A DNA stretch of 62,000 nucleotides, taken from NCBI RefSeq assembly GCF_000003815.2, contig NC_049996.1, positions 9,264,715 to 9,326,714 of the forward strand. The letters are read 5' to 3'. The notes under the pieces are model-generated. The model had not been told where the DNA came from. It worked only from the letters and a program-made list of their open reading frames with translations, and made no database searches. Below are positions 10,933-22,885 of the stretch, piece by piece (the stretch's first letter is position 1; each line of letters begins with the position of its first letter). This stretch comes from Branchiostoma floridae. Its lineage: Eukaryota > Chordata > Leptocardii > Amphioxiformes > Branchiostomatidae. Both the position numbers and the translations under genes were made by a program.

Positions 10933-13365
10933 AAGACATTCACAATAATGAGCAAAACAACAAATTCACAAAAACTCAGGGAGGCTATGATAGAAAAGAC
11001 ACACTGTCAGTCATGGGCGTATGACGTGACGACCGGACGCACGTCATAGGCGAGAATTGGGCTCGAAAGCCACGTGACTCACGCCTCGAGAAATCGCGAG
11101 ACCGGGGGTAGAACCCCAGATCCTGATCACATCAAAACATCTATAACCTGGAGTCCAGCCTTATTATAGCTTTAGTCTGCGGGTAGCGGACCATAGCTAA
11201 CAAGGCTGGACTCCAGGCTACAGCATCTACCTATGGCCACCTTTTCCAACAAAACAAAACGAAACGAAGACAGCTGAATCTGGTATCATGACACATCCAT
11301 GACTGTAAATAACTTTATAAAATGGAACCTTCAGGAAGAGGGAAGGCTCTAGAACAAATGGAGAAATGACACTACAGAGGAGATGAAGAGTATCAGCAAA
11401 TTAACAGCTGGCATGACCTGAGGAAGTCAATGCCAGAGGCAGCTGGGTGCAGTGGAAGACTACATTATGTATTGATGGCCTCTGCTCTGACCAAGGCAAA
11501 GAGCTCAAGTCAAGTATACTAAGTAATCCATAACTGTATTTGACCATGGCATCTTGAGTTCTGGTGCTGGAAGTGTTGCTCGCCCAACAAGTTCATTAGC
11601 ATATTAGCCAGGGGAAATCTTACAGAGTTGGTTTCAATTACTTTGCCAGCACTAATTATTATCTAGGCTGGCTGGAAAGATGTCTAGGCTTTCAGAAAAA
11701 GGCAATTGCTTAGTAAAACTTGGACTGGAAAAACACCCCTAAGCTAGCCTGTTGAGAACGGTTACCAGGCTACACTTGTCACAAGGATGCCCTCAATCAG
11801 TTGCTGCTTTAAACAATTACAACAGTAAGATGAATATGTCCAGGGCAGTCAGATTGCCAGTGTCTCTGTGAGATGAGACAGAACTGAATGGGTATCAACA
11901 AATCTACAGATGAAAGTCATACAAACAGTGAAACATGTGAACAATTGTACACTCATGCATGAAAAAACCCTTCCAGCAGCCTTGTTAAAGATTCCATTGA
12001 TGAAAGCACGAAATTATTTGGTTCATTTGGCTGTAAAAATGGTGACCTTTTGTGAAAGACTTTATAAGTTCAGAGATTTGAGCCTGCTCTAGTGGCCAAT
12101 GCAATGCACAGAGCAGGTTGTGTAACTCCTGAGGTGTGTTTTGAAAGTACCTACAAATATAATGTGAGTAAAGGAGGAGGATAGCGCAGCAAACTGTCAT
12201 GGTGCCCCAACGACCCACTAGAAGGTCAAGGGATTATAGGTGAGGTGAATCTAAGTGTAGCACAAATACCACACACAAGGCCGTTCGTATAATGGGCAAA
12301 GAAACCGCTGGTTTAACTGCAAGAGAAAACCTTGAAAACAGTTCTTTTATCCAACAATTTATGGTTCTGTACTGTTAGTGCTGCCTACATTGTCCAGCTT
12401 TCATAAGCTATGGCCATTAGAGTGCTTATTTGACAACAGTCTATGATCCTAGATCTAGACCCTTCCTGAATAGAAGCCATGTAATGCGAAAGGTATTTCC
12501 TCTTTTAGAAAAAGTGGTTCACGCCCAAATGTATGTGATGTCACAACATTATAACAACACGTCAAGGTAACATAAATGGAAGAAGTACTACTGTGAAATA
12601 TTAAGAAGTATTTCTTGGAATGTTATAAAATCAATTATTTCATAACTTACACATGTGAAAAGTTAAGCAATGTATTAAAGCTTTGGTATTAAAAAAGCAG
12701 AAGTAAACCAGACAGAAATGCACCATTGTCTAATTAAACAGACTAACAATATACATATAATCAAGAAAGTATGGCTGAAAAATGCATCAACTTTAAGGAG
12801 CTTTTTTGTAAAGAGAATAATTAGGACTCAAATAAACATGAATAACAAAAAACTACAAAAATGTTGTACTTCTACCAGACAAACATGTTGCACAGCTGGT
12901 CAATGTTGAGCAAACAGAACAACACAGTTCATGTAATTCAGTACCTCAACTAAAACATAGACAAGTTCTAGGTAGGTAATTCATGGTAAATACTTTACAA
13001 GGTCTTCAAAATCTCCACAACAATGTGTTGACTACTTGTTCTGACTTGATCAATGGGTGTCATACACAAACTTAAGTTACAAATAAACTCCTCTGAGTGA
13101 CCATGACTTGAAATCACCTGTCCTTGCCCCTAGTTATTAATTATTAGACAAATAAAAACATGGTAGAAAACTAGACCAGAAGCAAGGTCAGTGAAGTAAA
13201 CAGTCATGTTTTTCTTACAATACAAGATTACAAGATATGCTGAGAAAGACCCACCCATAATTGCCTATCCTGTGAAACTTGTGTTCATGAGGCAATGTTG
13301 ATACTTAAGCCTAAGCTTTGTACCTGTACTTTAAGACTTCTCACAATATCTTAAGAAGTTCTTAC
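10933..13365. other. No gene supported
   Basis: Contains a palindromic MITE (11144-11220) and a candidate minus-strand exon at about 12053-12153 (acceptor CATTATATTTGTAG, frame YFQNTPQELHNLLCALHW), which I do not regard as supported. Confidence 0.3.
11144..11220. mobile_element. 77-bp palindromic MITE, TAGCCTGG family
   Basis: Left end TAACCTGGAGTCCAGCCTT and right end AAGGCTGGACTCCAGGCTA are inverted copies with one difference. Flanking 9-mers AAACATCTA and CAGCATCTA match at 7 of 9, consistent with the 9-bp duplications of the relatives at 31640 and 35344. A right-half relic lies at about 17449-17495. Confidence 0.7.
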
Positions 13366-13680
13366 CTGGTTTGAGTCGCGTGTCTACGGCGGCTTCTCCG
13401 TCATGTCTAGAGTATCGCCAGGAAAGTCACACAACAAAAATGGCGGAGAGCTGCCGAAATGTTCGCCCGGTGATTCTTCACTTTTCCAGACCTGGGTGGA
13501 ACCGGTTCTCCCCACAGAGTTGCCTCCAGGCGGTGCAGTCCGTGAACTTTGACTCCTCCCCAACAAGTGTCTCCGCCAATCCTTTGTTCCGTACCTTCCA
13601 ACGACGTCAAAGAGGCGGAGCTTCGGACACAGCACCTGCTGGAACAACGTCATTTCCTCGCTTTGCCTAAAAAACATATC
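13366..13680 (-). promoter_or_regulatory. Putative noncoding first exon and promoter (minus strand)
   Basis: A GC- and CpG-richer island in AT-rich DNA ends, on the minus strand, in a perfect donor CCAG/GTAAG (last exon base 13366). Minus-strand frames meet a stop (ATG ACG GAG AAG CCG CCG TAG) before the donor, so the exon would be 5' UTR. A plus-strand ATG at 13440 sits in a YY1-like context (AAAATGGCGG) and opens 77 codons. That is a weaker alternative. The CRE cluster at 14026 lies upstream for a minus-strand start. Confidence 0.4.
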
Positions 13681-14910
13681 AAATATGCAACTTCATTTTT
13701 CCAAATATACATTCACAGTTCACTTTGAAGCGCACCACAACACATATACACTGATGTACTAAACACTGTGTAACCAGGAATGATGTCTTTATTCCTTTCA
13801 ACTTTGTGGTGATTACAATAAAAAAAGTGATATTTGTACAATGCTTAAAGGAAATATCATTTATGATTTTCAGATGTCAAAAGTAAAAACACAATCATAC
13901 TACAAATAAAAAAATCATAATTCAAGATCAAGAACGTCATAACAGCAGTCCGGTCTGGTCTGGTTTGGTTTCAAGGATTTACTACCATGGGAAACTACAG
14001 GGAGAAGTTGTCACAGGACGCTCCGTGACGTCAGGTGACGTCAGAGTGACGTGGAACAGTTAATGCCCGGTCAACTGAACTGTACAACTGAACAAATCTA
14101 TGCTTTGTCTCAAAGAACATACAACCTTGATTCACACATCATTGCCTTGCAATTAAATCCTGATTACAGTGATATACAGTAACTGTTGTATTTGTACGAA
14201 AACAAGAGCAGAATGCCAGCAAATGATCTGAGTTGGATTTTATACAAAGGAAGATTCATGCATTCGAACCACATCAATGGGATAATTAAAGCATGGCCTT
14301 GCCTCTTTTGTGGTGGAAAGGAAAAACCGGTTAGTTCTGTTGGTGTGGAAAGGATTTAATAAAGATGCAGTTCCTACTCAATCAGATAGGAGGCTCTTCT
14401 GGACTGGTTTGCCTGGGACACACTGTTCTGGGAGGAAATCCTGTATGAATAAAGGGAAGCTCCTGTCAAAAGGTATTATTAGGTTAAAATAAAAGAAAGG
14501 AGTTCTTTGGCTCACCCTTGCAGATTTTACTGAGACATTACTGTATATATTTTTTCTATTATGGAATACACTATTGAAACACAACGTAACCTAAATTAAG
14601 GCCTCAAAATAGACTGTCTGAGTCTCCTCTGTATTTGAGAAAGTCCTGGGAATCTCCGACGCGTGCCTAGAACAAACATTTCAAAACGCTTAACAGTGTC
14701 GGTCCAAAAGCTGTCAGTATTAAAGACCATCAAAAATACACTTCATGCTCTAACACCTAATTCAAAAATGAGTCCCAGAGGTTTTTCCTCTCACAATGCT
14801 GTAGGATTTTTCAACTTGAAGGGCCTTGTTTCTAAATAGGCCTGAAATATTTCATTATAATGTTCCTAAGAATTGCAACAGTGACCACCAACTGACTGGT
14901 CCAAACCTTT
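13681..14910. other. No gene seen apart from a CRE cluster
   Basis: AT-rich, with short chance ORFs at 14310-14584. Regulatory-looking CRE sites at 14026-14054 are listed separately. Confidence 0.35.
14026..14054. promoter_or_regulatory. Cluster of CREB/ATF sites
   Basis: Two perfect palindromic TGACGTCA boxes (14026-14033 and 14036-14043) and a third TGACGTGG (14047-14054), spaced 10-11 bp, about one helical turn. They lie about 350 bp upstream of the putative minus-strand first exon at 13.4-13.7 kb. Confidence 0.5.
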
Positions 14911-14990
14911 TAGCCTAGTGGTTAGTGCAAATTGGGTTCATGAGCTGGCAGGCCCGGGTTCGAATTCTGTGAGCCAGGAGACTGTGCTAC
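14911..14990 (+). repeat. tRNA-like SINE head with A and B boxes
   Basis: TAGCCTAGTGG (14911-14921) matches the pol III A box TRGCNNAGYGG exactly. GGTTCGAATTC (14957-14967) matches the B box at 10 of 11. The spacing of 35 nt is tRNA-like, but no acceptor stem can be closed, so this is a tRNA-derived SINE rather than a working tRNA. The unrelated tail probably extends to about 15.24 kb. Confidence 0.6.
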
Positions 14991-15533
14991 TCGACTTCTT
15001 CAAGGAGGTTATATAACTGTAGGGTTAGCTCATATAACTTTATTGCCTCCCTCCTTGACAAAACAGAACATGCCCTGAACCCATATATCAGGTACGCCAC
15101 CTGGCGAGGGAAACGCAAAGTGACAAGAAGCCTAGACCGCAAACTCAAGGATGGCCTCTCCATAACTTGTACTTGCACATGTCTTGAAATTCGGAATGTA
15201 AACAGATACAAACTGTGCATGTTGGAGTTTTAGTCGAGTATCTTCAAACACAAGACTTGTGGGATATTCGAAGCGAGTATTATAAAATGTACATCGCTAT
15301 GCCCCCCTCCCCATCAACAATTTGTCAACAGCAACACTGAACCGTTACAATTTCTTGCACTATACGTCGCCAAGCAAACTCAAATCTTCCTAACTTGAGG
15401 CACGACATTATCAACAACAACTACAATGTCAATTGCAAACAAACAGAAGAAGATACCTTCCGTCTCGTCTTATCATATCACCGGGAGCCGCCCGGGTTCC
15501 AGTCGGGACGGTTCAGGAACTGCAGCAGGGTTG

Positions 15534-15577
15534 TCGGAAGTATCCTGACCGGAAGTAGCGGCATCCTGACCGGAAGT
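15534..15577 (+). promoter_or_regulatory. ETS-site cluster, candidate core promoter
   Basis: Two perfect CCGGAAGT sites (15549-15556, 15570-15577) lie in direct 21-bp repeats of ATCCTGACCGGAAGT. A third, TCGGAAGT, is at 15534. The surroundings are GC-rich compared with the flanks. ETS/GABP sites in such arrays mark housekeeping-type promoters. The gene served is not identified. Confidence 0.4.
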
Positions 15578-15754
15578 GGGTGTGGACATCGCATCGACTC
15601 CGCGGAGTTTGATGTGATGTGAACTTCAGCAGAACTTTATGACTGATCTGTAGAGTTTTCTGGATGATGTTTTAATAGATTTAGAAATCATTTCGTATTT
15701 GTATTTTTATCGACCAGTAAATAAGCGTCTTTATTGTTGCTCTTTCAGTGACTT

Positions 15755-15978
15755 TGAGATACTCTTCGCGGTGGTTAAATGTTCGCGGTTTTCGCGGTGA
15801 CTTCTTTACGGCAAACTTGAAAACACCTCTATGTATAACGTTAAAGCTTCTTCTGTATTCTGCCAGCCTACCCCATTGTTTAAATCGAAATTCTAAAACA
15901 TCCCGAACTCTCCATTATCTCTCTTCGGCCTACCGCGAAATCAAATCCCAAGCGGTGAACGGTTAAATACATTCACAG
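15755..15978. mobile_element. Degenerate copy of the CTGTAAAT MITE family
   Basis: Contains CTTCGCGGTGGTTAAATGTT and TTCGCGGTGACTTC near the left end and GCGGTGAACGGTTAAATACA followed by TTCACAG at the right, resembling the element at 10363-10559. The middle is diverged. Confidence 0.5.
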
Positions 15979-18900
15979 TTGATGTTCTTCTCGCCATACA
16001 AAAATGATTTGACAGCTACCAAACATGATATGATCTGTAGAATCATGAATTTGATGTTTTTTCCCCGTAGGCTGAAATATTGTAATGCTAGGCTAACGTT
16101 ATCTATCCCTAGGTTTAACCTGCTGTCGTTGGCCTATATAGTATCCCGGATGGGGTCTGACTAAATACCGCAAACCAGCGCAAACCAGCGCAAACGGGTC
16201 TATTATGCAGTATTCATGGGACAATGGCCTTGTTTAACGCTCTAAATACACTGTCTGTGCAATGAGAGATTAAAAAACACGGCAAATTATAAGTTTTTAC
16301 CATTTTTTTTTAGTTATTCCGCTTGTTTCAAGTTCGAAAGGATTTCTGGCCGCCATCTTGGATCATCCGTGTAAGGGGTCTAGATGGGGAAATTATCGGT
16401 ACCTTATTTACTTAGAAAATACCTTCATGGCTTGGCGCAGGCGCTTTTGACAGCTAAAACATGTCAAAAATCTACGGTGGCATGATTCCAATGCCCATCA
16501 CTCGTATACGCGTACGGCTAACACTCGCTTTCACGGGGGGCTGGAGCCATAACCCTAGCTAAAAAATGTCAAAAACCGCGGCTACGTCATCAGAGCTATC
16601 GCTCTTCATCTCCCTAATTTTGAAGATAATCTCATTCACTTTTGACTCTCGTTTGCGGTGTTTAGGCATACCGTCCCGGATGTAAGGTGAAAGGTGGACA
16701 TAGTCACCTGTAATCGTTACAAGTTGAAGACGCAGTAAGTTCACTTGCTTCACACCCCTCACACATGAATACATGACTATAGATATATGTCTCACCTCTG
16801 CTTAACCCCATAGTTTAGCATTGTAGATGAGATTGGTGCCAACTGGGTTGGCCTTTGCCGTGCATATATTGTCTATGGAACAGGCAGGCTCAAGAAGTCT
16901 ACATTATTTAAATGTGTATGGTTCTATGCCCCAAATGAATACATGTAATAATCTTGCGGCTGGAATCTCATTTGTACATTCAGGTCACTTTGTAGTCTCT
17001 ACCAGACTAACTACGCTGTACATAGGGAGAATAGTTAACCCGAGGGTGTATGTTATGCCGCAACAGGGTGTCGATGGCCGCATGCATAGTTAGGGAATGT
17101 TAACCTTGAGCGTGGGCTCACTCTCCTGGCCAACTATAACTTATTTGCCGAATTCTACGATCCCTACCCCCGCAGGAAGGCCTTGTCGAGGCTAGGTAAG
17201 GTTGGTGTAGCATTAAACACTGGCTGAGGGCGTTTTGGCACAATGTGTCGCTTTGAGTCCATGTATCAACCCCAATGGATGTGTGCAAAATGTCACCATC
17301 TGTCACGTTTAACACACGCTGTGATCGTTTCCTTAGGCGCTATTTGATGCTTAGGTGTAGTGTATTGTCCATTGTCATGTCTCACACTCATGTCTATTGT
17401 CATGCTTGTATTGTCTTTATTTGTGTTGCACTGATTCATAACGCAAACCTTCGGGGAGCGGACTAAAAGCACAACAAGGCTGAACTCCAGGCTAGATTCC
17501 TATACACAATGACTGAATCCAATAAGAAAAGTTCATTGACTTGCTGAGCAAAAATTACCTGAAACCTTCGAACATCTGTTCTCTATCAGTGCAGGACTGT
17601 TGACAACGTCACGTATCTTACTGACGTGTTGAGGAGAATCCAACTCTTCTGTTCGAGCCGTTTTCACTCCCAGACACGTGTTCTACCGGGCAAGGCCTTT
17701 TTGGAACAACACAGGGTGAAGGCAAGCACTCTAATGATATAAAGTCAGGTACTCATGCAAATTATATTTTTGGGTCAATCCGTATATTTTCCAGACTGAG
17801 AGAGAATTTTGACTACCAGATATTCCAATACATCATTCTGTTTGAGCTAACGTTATCAACTCTCTGTAGAATTTCTGACTTTGCATTCCTTAAAGAAAGG
17901 CTTGGTCCATAACTAGTTATCTTTACCATGAGCATACACCCATGCAGAACATCATCTTTATAGTAATTTTCACAACCTTGCTGGGGGACAATGATCCCTC
18001 CCGTTATGGCCCTGCTAACGGTAGGTACCATTTATTGTATGCGTCTTCAAGGCGTGTGATTTATTATCATCCTAACCATCTTGCTTGTCCTTGAATCTTA
18101 AAGGGATGATTTTGATGACTTTGGCCTTGGACGTGTCTGACGAGTTATACGTTTACGTCTTCCGGCCTTGGCTGGTGGACAGGAGGGGTCAAGGGGTCAA
18201 CTATCACTACGAGGATGCTGGGAAATTAGTAGAGCTTCGCCCACCCCAAGGTGCTTTTCAACTGATAAAAGCTCCTTGGTCAACCTAACCACAACATGTG
18301 GGTGGAATTCTCCATGCTTTTAGAGCTATATAAATATGGCGTCTTGAGACTGGTGATTCCTCCATGCTGATGATCATGAAGAAAGCTTTATTGAGACACA
18401 AAGGAAACCATTGTCATCGGTTTTATCGAGGCCAATGTAAAATTTGTAATACAACATATATTGAACCCACAATTTAGAATGAGGAAACTATCCATCTAAT
18501 ATTTTTCCGTGACTAAAATACAAGTCATTAACAATTTTATGTCAACTACAGACTTTCAATAATAATTATGAAGTATTGCAAGACGTCAGTATGAAATGAA
18601 ATGATTCGAGCAGGTAATTTTGCATCTTTGAACTTTTTATTTCCAACATTCACACGCACTAGAAATTATCAATTAGAAATGATTATAGTCGCTCCAGATT
18701 GAAAGATGTAGATCTACAGTACTTTGATGTTGTATATATCTAATAAGGTGATATTGTAATACATGTATCAATTTATTGGTGATATACTTGTAATATCACC
18801 TTAACTTAATGCTGATTTTACATAAATGTTTTTCTTAAGTGGTTTAGTATATTTTATGTCTTGGGGTGGTGGGACTTTGGCGCACTGATATGTTGATAAC

Positions 18901-19350
18901 TTAGTTCATTTATTTATGTATTTCGTTCTGTGACGATGTTAAAATAAAATCTGTTATTGAGTGTAAGCCGCCACATTGTCTTTGTCAATGTGCTCTTGAA
19001 TTTAAAAAAAATGGTTTACTGTATTCTTTTAGATATGTACTGAAATATCACCGTGAAAAGCCCACATGACGTGGGCACCGTTCTGAGTATACCTGGGCGT
19101 TCAGGTAATTTGTCAAACTGCGTAGTGCTGACACAGCTGCGGTGATACCGCTGCAGATACGCGCAGCCTGGCAGGGCGTTATCCTGCACGGTCAACTGTG
19201 ACCAACATCTCAGGGACTCATGCTTCGCGAGAGGATAAAGCAGAAGGGAGTATTAATCATGGTAAACTGGAGATCCTAATTCAGCCCCAGGCACAACTTT
19301 TATCGTCTGGAAACATATGTTCCATCTTGTACATTTTTTATGTAGTATCA
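15979..19350. other. No gene seen
   Basis: Mixed AT-rich DNA. It holds the hairpin at 18744, a relic of the TAGCCTGG palindrome family at about 17449-17495, and a unique-looking GC-richer stretch at 17000-17300. The small ORFs are unconvincing. Confidence 0.35.
18744..18803. mobile_element. 60-bp hairpin element
   Basis: TAAGGTGATATTGTAATACA at the left and its near reverse complement (TGTAATATCACCTTA) at the right with a short loop. Probably a miniature palindromic transposon. No target duplication could be defined. Confidence 0.5.
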
Positions 19351-19654
19351 AGGGCAAATGTCAGTATTTCCGGACTTGCGCAGATGACCCAGTTTTAGTG
19401 CCCTCAGAATGCTTAGGTAGGCTTGGGAAAAGTGGCTGTAAAATTGTTTTTCTTGGGATATGTTTGGATTTTGGGGGTGCGTCTTATAGGCAAGGGTTGT
19501 AGCTTCTATATTGTGTTGAAAAAACAGATTTTTAGTGATATTTGTGGTTGCAGTAGGCCTTAGAAGTTAGGTGTTTTGGTGTTGTTTACATGCAGTGAAA
19601 GGGGGTGAAAAGGTCTCCCACCTATGTTTTCATGGCGTATAATATAATTCCACC
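19351..19654. repeat. Segment S1, 304 bp, duplicated at 21559
   Basis: Identical by eye to 21559-21862 over its length (starts AGGGCAAATGTCAGTATTTC, ends ATAATATAATTCCACC). It flanks the 865-bp array. No coding content is recognised. Confidence 0.9.
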
Positions 19655-19820
19655 GTAAATTTTTTCCCTTTTTTGTCGTTAAATTACTCTTCAGAGGTCG
19701 GACAACCTTGCCAATGTGAGTTTTTCATGTTCTAAAAGTCAGGTAGGTGATTTTTGACAGCCTCTTTCTCCCATGATTCCCATTGTTAAGAATATGCATA
19801 GGAAATATTGAAATTTAGCC

Positions 19821-20690
19821 TGCATGCTTTCGGTAGGGTATTCTAGTTCAAAATTGGCAAGTGTCAAGACACTCCAAGTGATGCGGGAAGGGTTGTCAAG
19901 CATCGTCAGAAGTTTCAAAGACTTCACGGAGACCCTACCCCTAGGATTGGTCCCCAGGGAGCACAGGTGTCAGGAGGCCTGTGGTAAGGCCTGTGGCTTT
20001 GATTAGACTTCATATTGCTTAGCAAAAACAGGGGAAAATGGTAAAATCTGCTCACCCTGTCACAAGGAGACTACTCTCCATCAATTTAGACACCAAAATT
20101 TGTATCTAAATGCTGTTCAACCACACTTTGGAGCAGATATTGTGAGTGCACAGAATGGGGGGGGGGGGGGGGGGTAGGTGTGCCCTTGGGGGCTTATATA
20201 TCCTTGGGGGCTAATGTGTTCCCCCAAATTGGTTATGTGGGCAATAGAAAGGATTTACCTGACTCAACTGACTGAAATTTCTTAAGAAATTCTGCCATTT
20301 TAGTGTTTTGGGGGCTGATTTCTTACTTTCTGTACCTTTTATTGACAATGCATTATGCACTCTCATAAAATGCTTCAAAGTGTAACCTGAGCGCTTTTCA
20401 ATACAGCTTTAGGTGTGTAAATGGTTAGAGACTACTCTCCTTATGCTAGAAAGATCAGCTTTTAACTTTTTCTTCAGTTTGTGTCACTTTTTGGTGAATG
20501 CTATGGCGCCTATCAAATGCCTCAGACCACTGCCAAAGCCTTGAGGAAAGTCCTCTGACACCTGCCATGAGATCTACTCCCCTGGGAGCATTCTTGGTCA
20601 GAAAGCTTTGAAACTTGGGATAATGTTTGACAACTCTTACCCGCATCATGCGAGATGATTGAAATTTGTCAATTCTCAAGTTCAGGGGGG
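19821..20690. repeat. Array unit U1 (870 bp)
   Basis: First of three nearly identical units starting TGCATGCTTTCGGTAGGG and ending TCAAGTTCAGGGGGG. The first 170 bp and the reverse complement of the last 200 bp are diverged copies of each other (shared words GATGCGGG, GTTGTCAA, AAGTTTCAAAG, AGGTGTCAG), so each unit has long inverted ends. A poly-G run is 18 long here against 12 in U2 and U3. The 62-74 aa ORFs on both strands are identical between units and have no recognisable domain. Confidence 0.9.
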
Positions 20691-21555
20691 TGCATGCTTT
20701 CGGTAGGGTATTCTAGTTCAAAATTGGCAAGTGTCAAGACACTCCAAGTGATGCGGGAAGGGTTGTCAAGCATCGTCAGAAGTTTCAAAGACTTCACGGA
20801 GACCCTACCCCTAGGATTGGTCCCCAGGGAGCACAGGTGTCAGGAGGCCTGTGGTAAGGCCTGTGGCTTTGATTAGACTTCATATTGCTTAGCAAAAACA
20901 GGGGAAAATGGTAAAATCTGCTCACCCTGTCACAAGGAGACTACTCTCCATCAATTTAGACACCAAAATTTGTATCTAAATGCTGTTCAACCACACTTTG
21001 GAGCAGATATCGTGAGTGCCCAGAATGGGGGGGGGGGGTAAGTGTGCCCTTGGGGGCTTATATATCCTGGGGGGCTAATGTGTTCCCCCAAATTGTTTAT
21101 GTGGGCAATAGAAAGGATTTACCTGACTCAACTGACTGAAATTTCTTAAGAAATTCTGCCATTTTAGTGTTTTGGGGGCTGATTTCTTACTTTCTGTACC
21201 TTTTATTGACAATGCATTATGCACTCTCATAAAATGCTTCAAAGTGTAACCTGAGCGCTTTTCAATACAGCTTTAGGTGTGTAAATGGTTAGAGACTACT
21301 CTCCTTATGCTAGAAAGATCAGCTTTTAACTTTTTCTTCAGTTTGTGTCACTTTTTGGTGAATGCTATGGCGCCTATCAAATGCCTCAGACCACTGCCAA
21401 AGCCTTGAGGAAAGTCCTCTGACACCTGCCATGAGATCTACTCCCCTGGGAGCATTCTTGGTCAGAAAGCTTTGAAACTTGGGATAATGTTTGACAACTC
21501 TTACCCGCATCATGCGAGATGATTGAAATTTGTCAATTCTCAAGTTCAGGGGGGT
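20691..21555. repeat. Array unit U2 (865 bp)
   Basis: Head-to-tail copy directly abutting U1. A handful of substitutions distinguish it, for example GATATCGTGAGTGCCC against GATATTGTGAGTGCAC in U1 and U3. Confidence 0.9.
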
Positions 21556-21558
21556 GAC

Positions 21559-21862
21559 AGGGCAAATGTCAGTATTTCCGGACTTGCGCAGATGACCCAG
21601 TTTTAGTGCCCTCAGAATGCTTAGGTAGGCTTGGGAAAAGTGGCTGTAAAATTGTTTTTCTTGGGATATGTTTGGATTTTGGGGGTGCGTCTTATAGGCA
21701 AGGGTTGTAGCTTCTATATTGTGTTGAAAAAACAGATTTTTAGTGATATTTGTGGTTGCAGTAGGCCTTAGAAGTTAGGTGTTTTGGTGTTGTTTACATG
21801 CAGTGAAAGGGGGTGAAAAGGTCTCCCACCTATGTTTTCATGGCGTATAATATAATTCCACC
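21559..21862. repeat. Segment S2, copy of S1, interrupting the array
   Basis: Follows U2 after the bases GAC and is joined at 21862 to a truncated unit. Its presence shows that the array grew by duplication of a block containing S and U together, not by simple slippage. Confidence 0.9.
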
Positions 21863-22020
21863 CAAAGCCTTGAGGAAAGTCCTCTGACACCTGCCATGAG
21901 ATCTACTCCCCTGGGAGCATTCTTGGTCAGAAAGCTTTGAAACTTGGGATAATGTTTGACAACTCTTACCCGCATCATGCGAGATGATTGAAATTTGTCA
22001 ATTCTCAAGTTCAGGGGGGT
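21863..22020. repeat. Truncated array unit (last 158 bp only)
   Basis: Begins CAAAGCCTTGAGGAAAGTCC, equal to the interior of U1 near 20535, and runs to the normal unit end. Confidence 0.9.
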
Positions 22021-22885
22021 TGCATGCTTTCGGTAGGGTATTCTAGTTCAAAATTGGCAAGTGTCAAGACACTCCAAGTGATGCGGGAAGGGTTGTCAAG
22101 CATCGTCAGAAGTTTCAAAGACTTCACGGAGACCCTACCCCTAGGATTGGTCCCCAGGGAGCACAGGTGTCAGGAGGCCTGTGGTAAGGCCTGTGGCTTT
22201 GATTAGACTTCATATTGCTTAGCAAAAACAGGGGAAAATGGTAAAATCTGCTCACCCTGTCACAAGGAGACTACTCTCCATCAATTTAGACACCAAAATT
22301 TGTATCTAAATGCTGTTCAACCACACTTTGGAGCAGATATTGTGAGTGCACAGAATGGGGGGGGGGGGTAGGTGTGCCCTTGGGGGCTTATATATCCTTG
22401 GGGGCTAATGTGTTCCCCCAAATTGGTTATGTGGGCAATAGAAAGGATTTACCTGACTCAACTGACTGAAATTTCTTAAGAAATTCTGCCATTTTAGTGT
22501 TTTGGGGGCTGATTTCTTACTTTCTGTACCTTTTATTGACAATGCATTATGCACTCTCATAAAATGCTTCAAAGTGTAACCTGAGCGCTTTTCAATACAG
22601 CTTTAGGTGTGTAAATGGTTAGAGACTACTCTCCTTATGCTAGAAAGATCAGCTTTTAACTTTTTCTTCAGTTTGTGTCACTTTTTGGTGAATGCTATGG
22701 CGCCTATCAAATGCCTCAGACCACTGCCAAAGCCTTGAGGAAAGTCCTCTGACACCTGCCATGAGATCTACTCCCCTGGGAGCATTCTTGGTCAGAAAGC
22801 TTTGAAACTTGGGATAATGTTTGACAACTCTTACCCGCATCATGCGAGATGATTGAAATTTGTCAATTCTCAAGTTCAGGGGGGT
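22021..22885. repeat. Array unit U3 (865 bp)
   Basis: Nearly identical to U1, with the 12-G run of U2 but the U1 bases at the discriminating GATATTGTGAGTGCAC site. Confidence 0.9.

Noticed and set aside
10755-10955. Signal-peptide-like frame beginning MLIIVNVLCY
   Set aside because: It starts at a TTG. The overlapping true-ATG frame (10932) is listed instead at low confidence.
14911-14990. tRNA gene
   Set aside because: A and B boxes are good, but no acceptor or anticodon stem can be drawn. A SINE head fits better.
20655-20876. 73-aa and 74-aa ORFs repeated in U1-U3
   Set aside because: Identical in each array unit with no domain, and they lie in the inverted ends of a repeat.
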